From positions 329,031 to 393,030 of the forward strand of contig NZ_SNWQ01000007.1 in assembly GCF_004361855.1 (NCBI RefSeq): a stretch of 64,000 bases of DNA, in the 5' to 3' direction. This stretch comes from Kribbella caucasensis. Lineage in GTDB: Bacteria; Actinomycetota; Actinomycetes; Propionibacteriales; Kribbellaceae. Both the position numbers and the translations under genes were made by a program. The notes below the pieces were generated by a model that saw only the letters and a list, made by a program, of their open reading frames with translations, was not told where the DNA came from and ran no database searches. Below, piece after piece: positions 8,495-17,168 of this stretch (its first letter is position 1; every line of letters begins with the position of its first letter).

Positions 8495-9588
8495 CGGCGG
8501 AGGCACCGCCGGTCGCCGCTGTCGAGGAGTCATCGAAGGACACCACGCCCAAGACCGCGGTCAGGGCGTGGTTGTCCCGGCATCCGCTGGCGGCGTACGC
8601 GATCCGGCGGTTCGGTATCTACCTGGTCGAACTGTGGGGAGCGCTCACCATCGCGTTCTTCTTCTTCCGGCTCATCCCCGGCGACCCGATCCGGACGCTG
8701 ATGCAGACCCTGGAGCAGAACTACGTCTACAACCAGCAGGTCAGCGCGGAGGTGATCGGCCGCTACCGGGCCGAGTTCGGGCTGGACGGCAACATCTTCT
8801 CGCAGTACCTGAAGCACCTGAAGAACCTCGTGCTGGAAGGGGATCTGGGACCGTCCCTGATCGCCTACCCGACCCCGGCGCAGGACGTGATCCTGCAGTC
8901 GTTGCCGTGGACAATCGGTCTGCTCGGCGTCTCCGCCGTGCTGGCCTGGGTGCTCGGCATCGTCATCGGCGCGATCGCCGGCTGGCGGCGGGGCAAGCTC
9001 GGATCCGCGGTCGCCACCAACCTGTCGATCGCGCTCGCCCACGTCCCGTTCTTCTTCGTCGCGCTGATCCTGGTCTACGTGTTCGCGTACAGCCTTGGGG
9101 TGCTCCCGGCGCGATCGGCGTACGACTCGAACCTGAGTCCCGGCCTCAGCCTGGACTTCATCGGCAGCGTGCTGAAATACGGGCTGCTGCCGGGGTTGTC
9201 GGTGGTGGTGATCGGCACCTTCGGCTGGATCCTGTCCACCCGGATGCTGATGATCCCCATCCTCGGCGAGGACTATCTGGTGTACGCCGAGGCGAAGGGC
9301 CTCAAACCGTGGCGGATCCTGACCCGCTACGCGCTGCGGAACTGCTACCTGCCGCAGGTGACCGCGTTCGGCATCTCGCTGGGCTTCATCTTCAACGGCA
9401 ACGTCCTGGTGGAGCAGTTGTTCAACTACCCCGGACTCGGGACGACGCTGGTCACCGCGATCCGGCAACTCGACTTCAACACGATTCTCGGGGTGACCGA
9501 CATGGCGATCTTCTCCGTGCTCACCGCTGTCTTGCTGCTCGATCTCCTGCTCCCGTTGCTTGACCCTCGGGTCAAGTACTGGAAGTGA
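8491..9588 (+). CDS. ABC transporter permease (DppB-type)
   Basis: 365 residues with about six membrane segments. The conserved N-terminal membrane segment ends in FFFRLIPGDPI, the hallmark of DppB/OppB permeases, and the cytoplasmic coupling (EAA) loop reads YLVYAEAKGLKPWRILTRYALRN near residues 265-290. GTG 8491 overlaps the stop of the binding-protein gene by 4 bp and has AAAGGA upstream. It forms the channel with the permease half of the next protein. The first 35 residues before the membrane are Ala/Pro/Glu rich and look cytoplasmic and disordered. Confidence 0.9.
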   Translation: MTAEAPPVAAVEESSKDTTPKTAVRAWLSRHPLAAYAIRRFGIYLVELWGALTIAFFFFRLIPGDPIRTLMQTLEQNYVYNQQVSAEVIGRYRAEFGLDGNIFSQYLKHLKNLVLEGDLGPSLIAYPTPAQDVILQSLPWTIGLLGVSAVLAWVLGIVIGAIAGWRRGKLGSAVATNLSIALAHVPFFFVALILVYVFAYSLGVLPARSAYDSNLSPGLSLDFIGSVLKYGLLPGLSVVVIGTFGWILSTRMLMIPILGEDYLVYAEAKGLKPWRILTRYALRNCYLPQVTAFGISLGFIFNGNVLVEQLFNYPGLGTTLVTAIRQLDFNTILGVTDMAIFSVLTAVLLLDLLLPLLDPRVKYWK

Positions 9589-9593
9589 TGGCG

Positions 9594-11276
9594 ATGAGAC
9601 TGCTGACAGCTGCCCTGCGGACCGTCCGGCGCAGCCGGCGGTTGGCCACCGGGCTGATCGTGCTGGGGTTGATGGTGTTGCTCGCCGTCTTCAGCCCGTT
9701 GATCGTGAAGGCGATCGGCGGCGGGACGGATCCGCTCGAGGTGGCGGCGTACGAGAAGTGGCTGGTGCCGTCGCCGGGGCACCTGCTCGGGACCGACCAG
9801 TACGGCCGGGACGTGCTGGCGATGGTGGTCAGCGCGATGTCGGTGTCGCTGCAGATCGGCGCGATCGCCGGGGTGATCTCGACTGTGGTGGGCGTGATCG
9901 TGGCGTTCGTGGCCGGGTACAAGGGCGGTTGGGTGGACGGGATCCTGTCCACCTTCACCGGGATCCTGCTGGTGATCCCGACGTTCCCGTTGCTGATCGC
10001 GCTGTCGGCGTACGCGAAGGACGTCAGCCTGTTCCAGGTCGGGGTGATGATCTCGATCTTCAGCTGGCCGTTCGCGGCGAAGACGATCCGGTCCCAGGTG
10101 CTCAGCCTGCGGTCCCGCCCGTACGTCGACCTGGCCCGGGTGACCAAGGCGCGGGACCTGGAGATCATCTTCACCGAACTGCTGCCGAACCTGCTGCCGT
10201 TCATCGGGGTCGGGTTCGCCTCGTCGGCGCTCGGCGCGATCTTCGGCCTGGTCGGGCTGGAGGTGATCGGGCTCGGGCCGGGTGGCGTGATCGACCTCGG
10301 CCAGATCATCTTCAGCGCGATCAGCACCGGGGCGCTGACGCTCGGGGCGTGGCCGATGTTCGTGGTGCCGATCGGGCTGCTCACGCTGCTGTTCGCGGCG
10401 CTGAACATGGTCAACATCGGGCTCGAAGAGGTCTACAACCCACGGCGAGAGGAGTCGCCGGTGAGTGACGAGACCGTGCTGGAGATCTCCGGCCTCGAGG
10501 TGAAGTACGCGACCAACCGCGGTGATGTGACGGCCGTCGAAGGACTGGATCTCGCGGTCCGCCGGGGCGAGATCCTCGGCATCGCGGGGGAGTCCGGGAG
10601 CGGCAAGAGCACGCTGGCGGTGGCGTTGCTGCGGTTGCTCAAACCGCCCGGCCGGGTGACGGCGGGGAGCGCCCTCTTCCACCCGAAGGGCCGCTCGCCG
10701 GTCGATCTGCTGAAGGTGTCGGGGGAGGAGCTCCGGGTACTGCGGTGGAGCGCGCTCTCCTATCTCCCGCAGGGATCGATGAGCTCGCTCAACCCGGTGA
10801 TGCGGATCCAGGACCAGTTCCGGGACGTGATCCTCGAGCACGCGCCGGATCGGAAACCGGTGTTGGGTGAGCTGATCCCGCGGCTGCTCGGCCAGGTCGG
10901 CCTGGAACCGCGGGTGGCCCGGATGTACCCGCACGAGTTGTCCGGCGGGATGAAGCAGCGGGTGCTGATGGCGATCTGCGTCGCGCTGGAACCGGATCTG
11001 GTGATCGCGGACGAGCCGACCACAGCGCTCGACGTGACGATCCAGCGGGTGATCCTGCAATCGCTGGCTGATCTGCGGGCCGACTTCGGGGTCACGTTGA
11101 TGGTGATCTCACACGACATGGGGGTTCATGCCCAGCTGGTGGATCGAGTTGCAGTTATGTACGACGGCCGGCTGGTCGAGGTCGGCGACGTACGGCAGGT
11201 GTTCAAGGATCCGCGGCACGACTACACCCGGGAACTGATCGAGTCCATCCCACGGGTCGGACGGAGGGCATCGTGA
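9594..11276 (+). CDS. Fused ABC transporter permease and ATPase (DppC-DppD)
   Basis: 560 residues read without interruption through two proteins that are usually separate. Residues 1-285 are a DppC-type permease (LLGTDQYGRDVLAMVV, six membrane segments, coupling loop near VDLARVTKARDLEIIFTEL). From about residue 290 an OppD-type ATPase follows: Walker A GESGSGKST, signature LSGGMKQR, Walker B LVIADEPTTALD. At the junction GAGAGGAG (10447-10454) stands six bases before an in-frame GTG at 10461, so the ATPase could also be made alone. ATG 9594 has GGAAG eight bases upstream; GTG 9585 and ATG 9588 are also in frame. Fused forms of this kind are known in actinobacteria. Confidence 0.85.
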   Translation: MRLLTAALRTVRRSRRLATGLIVLGLMVLLAVFSPLIVKAIGGGTDPLEVAAYEKWLVPSPGHLLGTDQYGRDVLAMVVSAMSVSLQIGAIAGVISTVVGVIVAFVAGYKGGWVDGILSTFTGILLVIPTFPLLIALSAYAKDVSLFQVGVMISIFSWPFAAKTIRSQVLSLRSRPYVDLARVTKARDLEIIFTELLPNLLPFIGVGFASSALGAIFGLVGLEVIGLGPGGVIDLGQIIFSAISTGALTLGAWPMFVVPIGLLTLLFAALNMVNIGLEEVYNPRREESPVSDETVLEISGLEVKYATNRGDVTAVEGLDLAVRRGEILGIAGESGSGKSTLAVALLRLLKPPGRVTAGSALFHPKGRSPVDLLKVSGEELRVLRWSALSYLPQGSMSSLNPVMRIQDQFRDVILEHAPDRKPVLGELIPRLLGQVGLEPRVARMYPHELSGGMKQRVLMAICVALEPDLVIADEPTTALDVTIQRVILQSLADLRADFGVTLMVISHDMGVHAQLVDRVAVMYDGRLVEVGDVRQVFKDPRHDYTRELIESIPRVGRRAS

Positions 11277-12157
11277 CCAAGACGATCGAACTCAGGGGCG
11301 TTGAGCAACGATTCCATGCGCGGGGGACGCCTGGCGGGTACCTGACAGCGGTTGACGACGCGAGCTTTACGCTGGCCGCGGACCCGGCGCAGGTGGTGAG
11401 CCTGGTTGGGCAGAGCGGAAGCGGTAAGAGCACGATCGCCCGGCACGTGCTCGGACTGCAGAAGCCGTCCGCGGGGAGCGTGCTGTACGGCGGGAAGGAT
11501 ATCTTCAAGCTGAGTCGGGCCGAGTACGACGACTATCGGCGTAATGTGCAGCCGGTCTTCCAGGATCCGTATGCAATCTTCAACCCGTTCTATCGAGTGG
11601 ATCGGGTGCTCTGGAAGGCGGTGAAGAAGTTTGGGCTGGCGTCGTCGCGGGCTGCCGGTTTGGAGTTGATCGAGGAGTCGCTTCGGGCGGTGAAGCTGGA
11701 ACCGGAGCGGGTGCTGGGGCGGTATCCGCATCAGTTGTCTGGTGGGCAACGGCAACGGGTCATGCTCGCCCGGGTGCATATGCTGCGGCCCGCGTTCATC
11801 ATCGCGGACGAGCCGGTGTCGATGCTGGATGCCCAGGTGCGCAAGCTGTTCCTGAACATCCTGCTCGATTTCCAGCGCGATCATGGGATGACGACCCTGT
11901 TCATCACGCATGACCTGTCAACTGTCTACTACCTGGGCGGGTCCGTCATGGTCATCACGAAGGGCGTGATCGTGGAGCGAGGGCCCGTCGATACGGTCAT
12001 GCATGAGCCGTCGCATCCGTATACCCGGCTCCTGCTGGACTCGATCCCGCAACCCGACCCCGACCAACGCTGGACCGATCGCATCGATGTCGACGAAGCA
12101 ACTGGGGCGGAAGGTGCGGCCCCGAAGGCGAGCATTCCGGAGACGCCGATCATCTAG
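11273..12157 (+). CDS. ABC transporter ATP-binding protein (DppF-type)
   Basis: 294 residues. Walker A GQSGSGKST, an F-type Q-loop PVFQDPYAIFNPFY, signature LSGGQRQR, Walker B FIIADEPVSMLD and switch His in FITHDLS are all present, so it should be an active ATPase. The C-terminal tail PSHPYTRLLLDSIP is typical of the DppD/DppF group. It is the last gene of the transporter operon and overlaps the fused gene by 4 bp (GTGA). It would pair with the ATPase half of the previous protein at the inner face of the membrane. Confidence 0.9.
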   Translation: MTKTIELRGVEQRFHARGTPGGYLTAVDDASFTLAADPAQVVSLVGQSGSGKSTIARHVLGLQKPSAGSVLYGGKDIFKLSRAEYDDYRRNVQPVFQDPYAIFNPFYRVDRVLWKAVKKFGLASSRAAGLELIEESLRAVKLEPERVLGRYPHQLSGGQRQRVMLARVHMLRPAFIIADEPVSMLDAQVRKLFLNILLDFQRDHGMTTLFITHDLSTVYYLGGSVMVITKGVIVERGPVDTVMHEPSHPYTRLLLDSIPQPDPDQRWTDRIDVDEATGAEGAAPKASIPETPII

Positions 12158-12260
12158 GTGTGTACGGCGGGGATGGGGGCGGGTGGTTGCGCTCGGCACG
12201 CGATGCGGGTGGTTCGGGGGTCGGGTCGGTGTGGTTGGCGTCTCCGGCTGCTTGAGGGTG

Positions 12261-12341
12261 CTGGTCGGGGCGGCGTGCGTCAAGTGCGCCTTCGGCGTCC
12301 CTTCGGGATCTTCGACACTTGACCCACACCACCCCGACCAG
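12261..12341. repeat. Large palindrome with nested mini-hairpins
   Basis: Arms of 26 bp at 12261-12286 and 12316-12341 are inverted copies that differ at only three places; the outer 10 bp (CTGGTCGGGG / CCCCGACCAG) and the inner 8 bp (GTCAAGTG / CACTTGAC) are perfect. The 29-base loop itself folds: CGCC-TTC-GGCG (12287-12297), TCCC-TTC-GGGA (12298-12308) and a two-pair TC-TTC-GA (12309-12315). The result is a cloverleaf-like shape. It may act as a terminator for the transporter operon or be one copy of a dispersed extragenic palindrome. No T-run follows either arm. Confidence 0.75.
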
Positions 12342-12657
12342 GGGAAGGACGCAGCTATCGCGGAGCCGCCGGGAGGTATGGCGACCTTGTTAGGTCGGAC
12401 AGGCGGTCGTGAACGGATGACAGGGCCGGGTCGGATCGCCGCCCAGCATCGGCGGAGCTCTGTCCGCCGCCCTAGCCCCGGATCCCGGCACCGCATGCAA
12501 GAACCCGCAACCTTGAACAACAAACCGGGACCTTGAACTGGCTATTTCATGTTCACGGCCCCCACTTCTTGACCGAGGTCCCCAGTGGCAGCCCGACCCG
12601 GCCCCGGTCCCGCTCACCACACCGGGCAGGCATGGCCGGCGAGGTCCGCATTTCGGG

Positions 12658-12736
12658 GGTTGACCTTTGAGATGCATGGTTGCCCAACGAGATTTTGGTG
12701 GGGCAACCATGCACCTGGGAGGTTAGCCTCTGAGAT
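12658..12736. repeat. 13-bp perfect hairpin flanked by direct repeats
   Basis: TGCATGGTTGCCC (12673-12685) and GGGCAACCATGCA (12701-12713) form a perfect inverted repeat around a 15-base loop. A 16-bp direct repeat, GGTTgaCCTtTGAGAT at 12658-12673 and GGTTagCCTcTGAGAT at 12721-12736 (13 of 16 identical), flanks it. The unit lies just past the stop of the phospholipase gene, so it may end transcription there, or be a small mobile palindrome. Confidence 0.65.
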
Positions 12737-12771
12737 TCGGCTCGGGGGGGGGTGTGGTGGTGAGGGGGTGG

Positions 12772-14823
12772 TTATGCCGTGATGATGCCGGGGTCCGAGG
12801 TGCTGGGGGTGCCGGTTTCGATGTGGCCGGCTAGGCGGCGGGTGTAGGTGGGGTCGGCGGCGGAGGTGATGGTTACGTCGTACCAGTGGTGGGTGGGGAG
12901 GGCGACGGGGTGGTTCGTGGTGGTGTTGGCTCGGATCAGGAGGTGCTGTACGAGTCCGCCGTACGCGTTGGTGATGGTTAGGTTGTGGTCGGTGGGGGCG
13001 GAGTTGGTGATCGTCAGGTCGAGGTCGCCGGTGAGTTTGTTGTGGCGGGCAACGATCTCGGGGACGGCGACGGGTTTGCCGCGGAAGGTGCGGAGGAAGC
13101 CGTTCGGGCCGTGGACGGTGAGGTTGTAGCTGCCCTTCGAGTAGGCCGAGTTCCAGCTGTCGGAGAGCGTCTTGCCGGCCTCGGTGGTGTACGTCCACGG
13201 GCCGTCGGTGCGGTTCGCGGCGGTGACCAGGAACTGGGCGGCCGCGTCCGGTCCTGACTGGAAGGTCAGTTTGTATTTGCCGGTCGAGGGGTCGGCCAGG
13301 CCGTCGACGGCTGGGGCGTAGGGGAGTGGTCGCGTCGGGCGGGCGCCGCGCTCTTGGCCGGGGAGCCGACCGACCCTGGGTGGGGTCGGCACGTAGTCCG
13401 GGTGGCGGTCGTTGTCCGGCGGCTCGTATGCCGTGGTGTCGGGGAGCGTTGCGGGCTGCGTGACGGTCGTGCCGAAGTCGAAGGCGGAGGTGAGGTCACC
13501 GCAGATCGCCCGCCGCCAGGGCGAGATGTTCGGCTCGTGGACCCCGAACCGGCGCTCCATGAACTGGATGATCGACGTGTGGTCGAGCACCTCGGAGCAG
13601 ACGTAACCACCGGTGCTCCAGGGCGAGATGACCAGCATCGGCACGCGTTGGCCGAGACCGTACGGACCAGCGACGTACCGGACGCTGCCCGGGAACAGGT
13701 CGGGAGAGACGTCGACCGTGGACAGTCCCTGGGCCGCGGACGAGGGCGGGTACGGCGGGACCACGTGGTCGAAGAAGCCGTCGTTCTCGTCGTACGTGAT
13801 GAAGAACGCGGTCTTGCTCCACACCTCCGGGTCGGCGGTGAGCGCGTCGAGTACCTGGGCGATGTACCAGGCGCCGTAGTTGGCGGGGAAGTTCGGGTGC
13901 TCGGTGAACGCCTCCGGCGCGGCGATCCAGGAGATCTGCGGCAGCCGGTTGCCGAGGACATCGGCCTTGAGTTGGGAGAAGAGGTTCTCGCCGGCCTTCG
14001 CGTTCGTACCGGTCCGCGCCTTGTCGTACAACGGGTCGCCGGGGGAGGCGTTGCGGTAGGTGTTGAAGTAGAGCAGCGAGTTGTCGCCGTAGTTGCCGCG
14101 GTACGCGTCGTTGATCCAGCCCCAGTGGCCGGCCGCGTCGAGGCCGTCGCCGATGTCCTGGTAGATCTTCCAGGAGACACCGGCCTGCTCGAGCCGCTCC
14201 GGGTAGGTCTTCCAGCCGTAGCCGAGTTCGTCGTTGCCGAGGACGGGACCGCCGCCGGTGCCGTCGTTGCCGGTGTACCCGGTCCACATGTAGTAGCGGT
14301 TCGGGTCGGTCGAGCCGATGAAGGAGCAGTGGTACGCGTCGCAAATGGTGAACTTGTCCGCCACCGCGTAGTGGAACGGGATGTCCTCGCGGTTCAGGTA
14401 CGCCATCGTGGTCGCGGTCTTGGCCGGGATCCACTGGTCGTACCGGCCGTTGTTGAAGGCCTGGTGACCGTCGTTCCAGCCGTGCGCGAGGTCCTGGATG
14501 AACTGCAGGCCCAGGTTGTCCGCGTCGGGCCGGAATGGCAGCGTCTCTTTGCCGCCCTTGGCCTGGTGCCAGACCGTCTTGCCGCTGGGCAGCGTCACCG
14601 GCCGGGGATCGCCGAAGCCGCGCACGCCGTTCAGCGCGCCGAAGTAGTGGTCGAACGATCTGTTCTCCTGCATCAGCACGACGATGTGTTCGACGTCCTC
14701 GATGGTGCCGTACCGCCGGTACGCCGGGATCGCGGCGGCCTGCTCGATACTGCTCGCCATCGCGGCGAAGGCGGCGCTGCCACCGGCCAACTGCAGAAAC
14801 CTACGACGGTTGATCTCAGCCAT
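12772..14823 (-). CDS. Tat-exported phosphocholine-specific phospholipase C
   Basis: 683 residues. The N-terminus MAEINRRRFLQLAGGSAAF has a twin-arginine signal, so the folded enzyme leaves through Tat. Residues 45-440 are the phosphoesterase domain of bacterial phospholipase C and acid phosphatases, with the family motif MQENRSFDHYFG near residue 50 and FITYDENDGFFDHV later. The C-terminal 200 residues contain two beta-domains of the DUF756 type found only in these enzymes. The family splits phosphatidylcholine or sphingomyelin outside the cell to release phosphocholine. ATG 14823 has GAGGAG upstream; a longer frame to 14889 has no ribosome site and would bury the signal. A divergent phosphatase gene lies 150 bp away. 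Confidence 0.9.
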   Translation of the reverse strand: MAEINRRRFLQLAGGSAAFAAMASSIEQAAAIPAYRRYGTIEDVEHIVVLMQENRSFDHYFGALNGVRGFGDPRPVTLPSGKTVWHQAKGGKETLPFRPDADNLGLQFIQDLAHGWNDGHQAFNNGRYDQWIPAKTATTMAYLNREDIPFHYAVADKFTICDAYHCSFIGSTDPNRYYMWTGYTGNDGTGGGPVLGNDELGYGWKTYPERLEQAGVSWKIYQDIGDGLDAAGHWGWINDAYRGNYGDNSLLYFNTYRNASPGDPLYDKARTGTNAKAGENLFSQLKADVLGNRLPQISWIAAPEAFTEHPNFPANYGAWYIAQVLDALTADPEVWSKTAFFITYDENDGFFDHVVPPYPPSSAAQGLSTVDVSPDLFPGSVRYVAGPYGLGQRVPMLVISPWSTGGYVCSEVLDHTSIIQFMERRFGVHEPNISPWRRAICGDLTSAFDFGTTVTQPATLPDTTAYEPPDNDRHPDYVPTPPRVGRLPGQERGARPTRPLPYAPAVDGLADPSTGKYKLTFQSGPDAAAQFLVTAANRTDGPWTYTTEAGKTLSDSWNSAYSKGSYNLTVHGPNGFLRTFRGKPVAVPEIVARHNKLTGDLDLTITNSAPTDHNLTITNAYGGLVQHLLIRANTTTNHPVALPTHHWYDVTITSAADPTYTRRLAGHIETGTPSTSDPGIITA

Positions 14824-14960
14824 GACTGTTCTCCTCGGGGCGGACGAGTAACGCCGGGGACCATAGCGCGCAGAATTGTGCGTAAACAAGACCGTGTGAG
14901 CATCAAATCGCAGTCCGCAGGTTGAACGACTGGAGACGCCACGGCATCCGCCAGACGTTC

Positions 14961-14972
14961 TATCGTGGGGGT
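14961..14972 (+). promoter_or_regulatory. Leaderless -10 box for the metallophosphatase gene
   Basis: TATCGT (14961-14966) matches TANNNT and ends six bases before GTG 14973, with no ribosome site between. This spacing puts the transcript start on the GTG and fixes that codon as the start. Confidence 0.5.
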
Positions 14973-15914
14973 GTGGGGGAGCGGGGTGTGCTGCTGCGTC
15001 TGCTGGGGGCGGCGATCCTTGGCGCGGGTTGTGTCGCTTGTGCGGACGACTCGGCCGTACCGCCGCCCGGTCCGCCGGCGACCGTGGGCAACAGCCGGCC
15101 GAATCCGACGGCGACCGGGGCGGTCCTGGTGGGAGCGGGTGACATCGGCGTCTGCGGCGAGACCTCCGACGAGTCCACGGCCAACCTGCTCGACCAGATC
15201 CCCGGGGTCGTATTCACCACCGGCGACAACGTGTACGACGACGGTACGGCGAAAGACTTCAGCAGTTGCTTCCAGCCGTCCTGGGGGCGGCACCGCGACC
15301 GGATGCGCCCGGCGCCCGGGAACCACGACTACGACACCGAGGACGCTCGCGGGTACTTCGGCTACTTCGGTACGGCGGCCGGCGATCCCGCGAAGGGCTA
15401 CTACTCGTACAACCTCGGCGCGTGGCACATCGTCGTACTGAACTCCAACTGTGACCAGATCGGCGGCTGCTTCGACGAGTCCGAGCAAGCCCGGTGGCTT
15501 GCCGCGGACCTGGCCGCGACGCCGACGCGGTGCACCCTGGCCTACTGGCATCACCCGTACTTCACGTCGGGTGGCAACCACAAGCCGGAGAAGTCGATGC
15601 AAGCGCTGGTCGAAGTGCTCTACGCGGCCGGGGCCGACGTGGTCGTTGCCGGGCACAACCACAACTACGAGCGGTTCGGCAAGCAGAACCCCGCCTACGA
15701 TCCCGATGATGCGCGGGGTCTCAGGGCCTTCGTCGTCGGCACCGGCGGCGGGGGCCTGTACGACTTCGACACGGTCGCGCCCAACAGCGAGTCCCGGACC
15801 GACGACACCCACGGCGTCCTCAAGTTCACCCTGGACGCCGAGTCCTACCGCTGGGAGTTCATCCCGGTCCCAGGCAAGACCTACACCGACGAAGGCACCG
15901 ACGTCTGCCACTGA
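14973..15914 (+). CDS. Lipoprotein metallophosphoesterase
   Basis: 313 residues. A short signal segment VLLRLLGAAILGAGC ends in a lipobox, so the protein is probably lipid-anchored outside. The calcineurin-like fold is clear: GAGDIGVC, then GDNVYDDG (GDN metal motif), APGNHDYD (GNH[D/E]), YWHHPYFTS and AGHNHNYERF (GHxH) supply the two-metal site. It resembles the PhoD/purple acid phosphatase-like secreted phosphatases of actinomycetes. It stands divergent from the phospholipase C gene, and the two could together free phosphate from phosphocholine or other phosphoesters; that partnership is inferred. A longer frame from TTG 14922 is less likely. Confidence 0.85.
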   Translation: MGERGVLLRLLGAAILGAGCVACADDSAVPPPGPPATVGNSRPNPTATGAVLVGAGDIGVCGETSDESTANLLDQIPGVVFTTGDNVYDDGTAKDFSSCFQPSWGRHRDRMRPAPGNHDYDTEDARGYFGYFGTAAGDPAKGYYSYNLGAWHIVVLNSNCDQIGGCFDESEQARWLAADLAATPTRCTLAYWHHPYFTSGGNHKPEKSMQALVEVLYAAGADVVVAGHNHNYERFGKQNPAYDPDDARGLRAFVVGTGGGGLYDFDTVAPNSESRTDDTHGVLKFTLDAESYRWEFIPVPGKTYTDEGTDVCH

Positions 15915-15996
15915 CGTCAGCGAGAATGGCGCGGTGGACGAACTGCCTTGGCGGCGGATGTGGTGGAGCGGGCCGACCGGCTGCTGCGGCTGGAGG

Positions 15997-16947
15997 TCAG
16001 ATCGTGAGGACCAGTTTGCCGCGGGCGTGGGTTTCGGTGAGGCGGCGGACGGCTGATGCGGCGTCGGCGAGCGGGTAGCTCTGGTCGATGACGGGCTTCA
16101 GAGCGCCTGCCTCGATCAGCTCGCGGAGTTCGTCGTAGACCTCGGCCTTCTCGGTGGAGACCAGAACCGCGAGGCGCTGCCTGATGAAGGGCGAGATGAG
16201 CAACGCACGCAGCCCCCGATCGAGGCCACCGAGGAGTTTGCCGCTGGTTTCGGCGCCGACGATCATCAGGGTGCCGTGGGGGGTGAGGGCCCGCCGGAGC
16301 TCGGTGAGCGTGCGGGCGCCGGCGGTGTCGAGGATGAAGTCGTACTGCTCGGTGATCTCGTCCTGGGTGTAGTCGATCACCTCGTCAGCGCCGAGTTCGC
16401 GGACCAGGTCGAGCTTCGTCGTACTGCAGACGCCGGTGACGTGGGCACCGCGGTGCTTGGCGAGCTGTACGGCGAAGGTGCCGACAGCGCCGGCCGCGCC
16501 GATGATGAGTGCCCGCTGCCCGGACTTGAGGTCGCTGAGTCCTTGGAGCGCTGTGCCCGCCGAGATAGGCATCGCGGCGGCCTGCTCGAAGGTGAGGTTG
16601 GACGGTTTGCGGGCCAGCCGCTTCTCGGCGCCGGCGGCGTACTCGGCGAAGGAACCGTCACAGGTGCCGTAGACCTCGTCGCCGACGCGGAAGCGGGTGA
16701 CCTCCGGGCCGACCGCCTCGACCACCCCGGCGACATCGCGGCCGCGGACTCGCGCCCTGGGCCGGCGCAGGCCCATGGCGAGCCGGACCATATAGGGCCG
16801 CCCGGCCATCAGGTGCCAGGTGCCGATGTCCACGCCGGCGGCCCGGACGTCGATCAGCACTTCCTTGCCGCGGGCAACAGGCTTGTCGATCTCCGCGAGC
16901 TGCAGGACGTCGGCGGGGCCGTATCTGTCCTGGACGATTGCCTTCAT
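15997..16947 (-). CDS. NAD(P)-dependent quinone-type oxidoreductase (MDR family)
   Basis: 316 residues of the zinc-free medium-chain dehydrogenase/reductase group. The nucleotide-binding motif is ALIIGAAGAVGTFAVQLAK (about residues 140-160); the N-terminal GroES-like half has GRDVAGVVEAVGPEVTRFRVGDEVYG. The structural zinc cysteines of alcohol dehydrogenases are missing, so it should be a quinone or enone reductase using NADPH. It is the last gene of a three-gene operon with the XRE regulator (4-bp overlap) and the membrane protein. The true substrate is unknown. Confidence 0.85.
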   Translation of the reverse strand: MKAIVQDRYGPADVLQLAEIDKPVARGKEVLIDVRAAGVDIGTWHLMAGRPYMVRLAMGLRRPRARVRGRDVAGVVEAVGPEVTRFRVGDEVYGTCDGSFAEYAAGAEKRLARKPSNLTFEQAAAMPISAGTALQGLSDLKSGQRALIIGAAGAVGTFAVQLAKHRGAHVTGVCSTTKLDLVRELGADEVIDYTQDEITEQYDFILDTAGARTLTELRRALTPHGTLMIVGAETSGKLLGGLDRGLRALLISPFIRQRLAVLVSTEKAEVYDELRELIEAGALKPVIDQSYPLADAASAVRRLTETHARGKLVLTI

Positions 16948-17168
16948 TTTTCCTCCCCTGGGTACTGGAACACGTCGTCGAGCGGTACGCCGAGGACGTG
17001 GGCGATCTGGAACGCGAGCTCGAGCGAGGGGGAGTAGCGGCCCTGCTCGATCGCGATCACGGTCTGCCGGGTGACGCCGATCCGTTTCGCCAGTTCGGCC
17101 TGGGTCATCTCGTCCCGGGTGTACCGCAGCGCCCGGATCGAGTTGGTCACCCGGGTCGGCTTCACCAC
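16944..17168 (-). CDS. Small XRE-family DNA-binding regulator
   Basis: 74 residues that are almost wholly a Cro/C1 helix-turn-helix: MTQAELAKRIGVTRQTVIAI (residues 21-40) and EQGRYSPSLELAFQIAHVLG (41-60), ending DDVFQYPGEEK. It starts at GTG 17168, overlapping the end of the membrane-protein gene by 7 bp, and its stop overlaps the oxidoreductase start by 4 bp. Regulators of this short type commonly control their own operon together with a small membrane protein. The inverted AATCTTTGACA repeat upstream of the operon is the likely site of binding. Confidence 0.88.
   Translation of the reverse strand: MVKPTRVTNSIRALRYTRDEMTQAELAKRIGVTRQTVIAIEQGRYSPSLELAFQIAHVLGVPLDDVFQYPGEEK

Larger units (their letters stand above)
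12158..12771. other. Gene-free stretch with structured repeats
   Basis: No credible gene is seen in these 614 bases; the open frames present are short and rich in Arg, Pro and Gly. It carries two strong palindromic structures, listed separately. Between them, around 12508-12570, the phrase ACCTTGAAC occurs twice (near 12509 and 12529) with a somewhat AT-richer segment after it, which could be the worn end of an insertion sequence, but no transposase or clear terminal repeat pair is present. Confidence 0.5.

Noticed and set aside
6452..8533. A 693-codon open frame on the minus strand opposite the binding-protein gene
   Set aside because: It is the antisense of a clearly coding lipoprotein gene; the frame is rich in Arg, Val, Leu and Asp with no recognisable domain, a common by-product of high GC.
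9426..11060. A 544-codon minus-strand frame opposite the fused permease-ATPase
   Set aside because: Composition is almost all Arg, His, Asp, Gln and Pro, with no domain, and the opposite strand carries intact ABC motifs.
12508..12600. Possible insertion-sequence end with repeated ACCTTGAAC
   Set aside because: No matching opposite end, target duplication or transposase is present.
13354..14925. A 523-codon plus-strand frame opposite the phospholipase C gene
   Set aside because: Arg/Val/Asp-rich antisense shadow; the phospholipase has family motifs and a ribosome site.
15915..15996. A short frame after the phosphatase that reads like a protein tail (LAADVVERADRLLRLEV)
   Set aside because: It is under 30 codons with no start or family match; too little to call a gene remnant.
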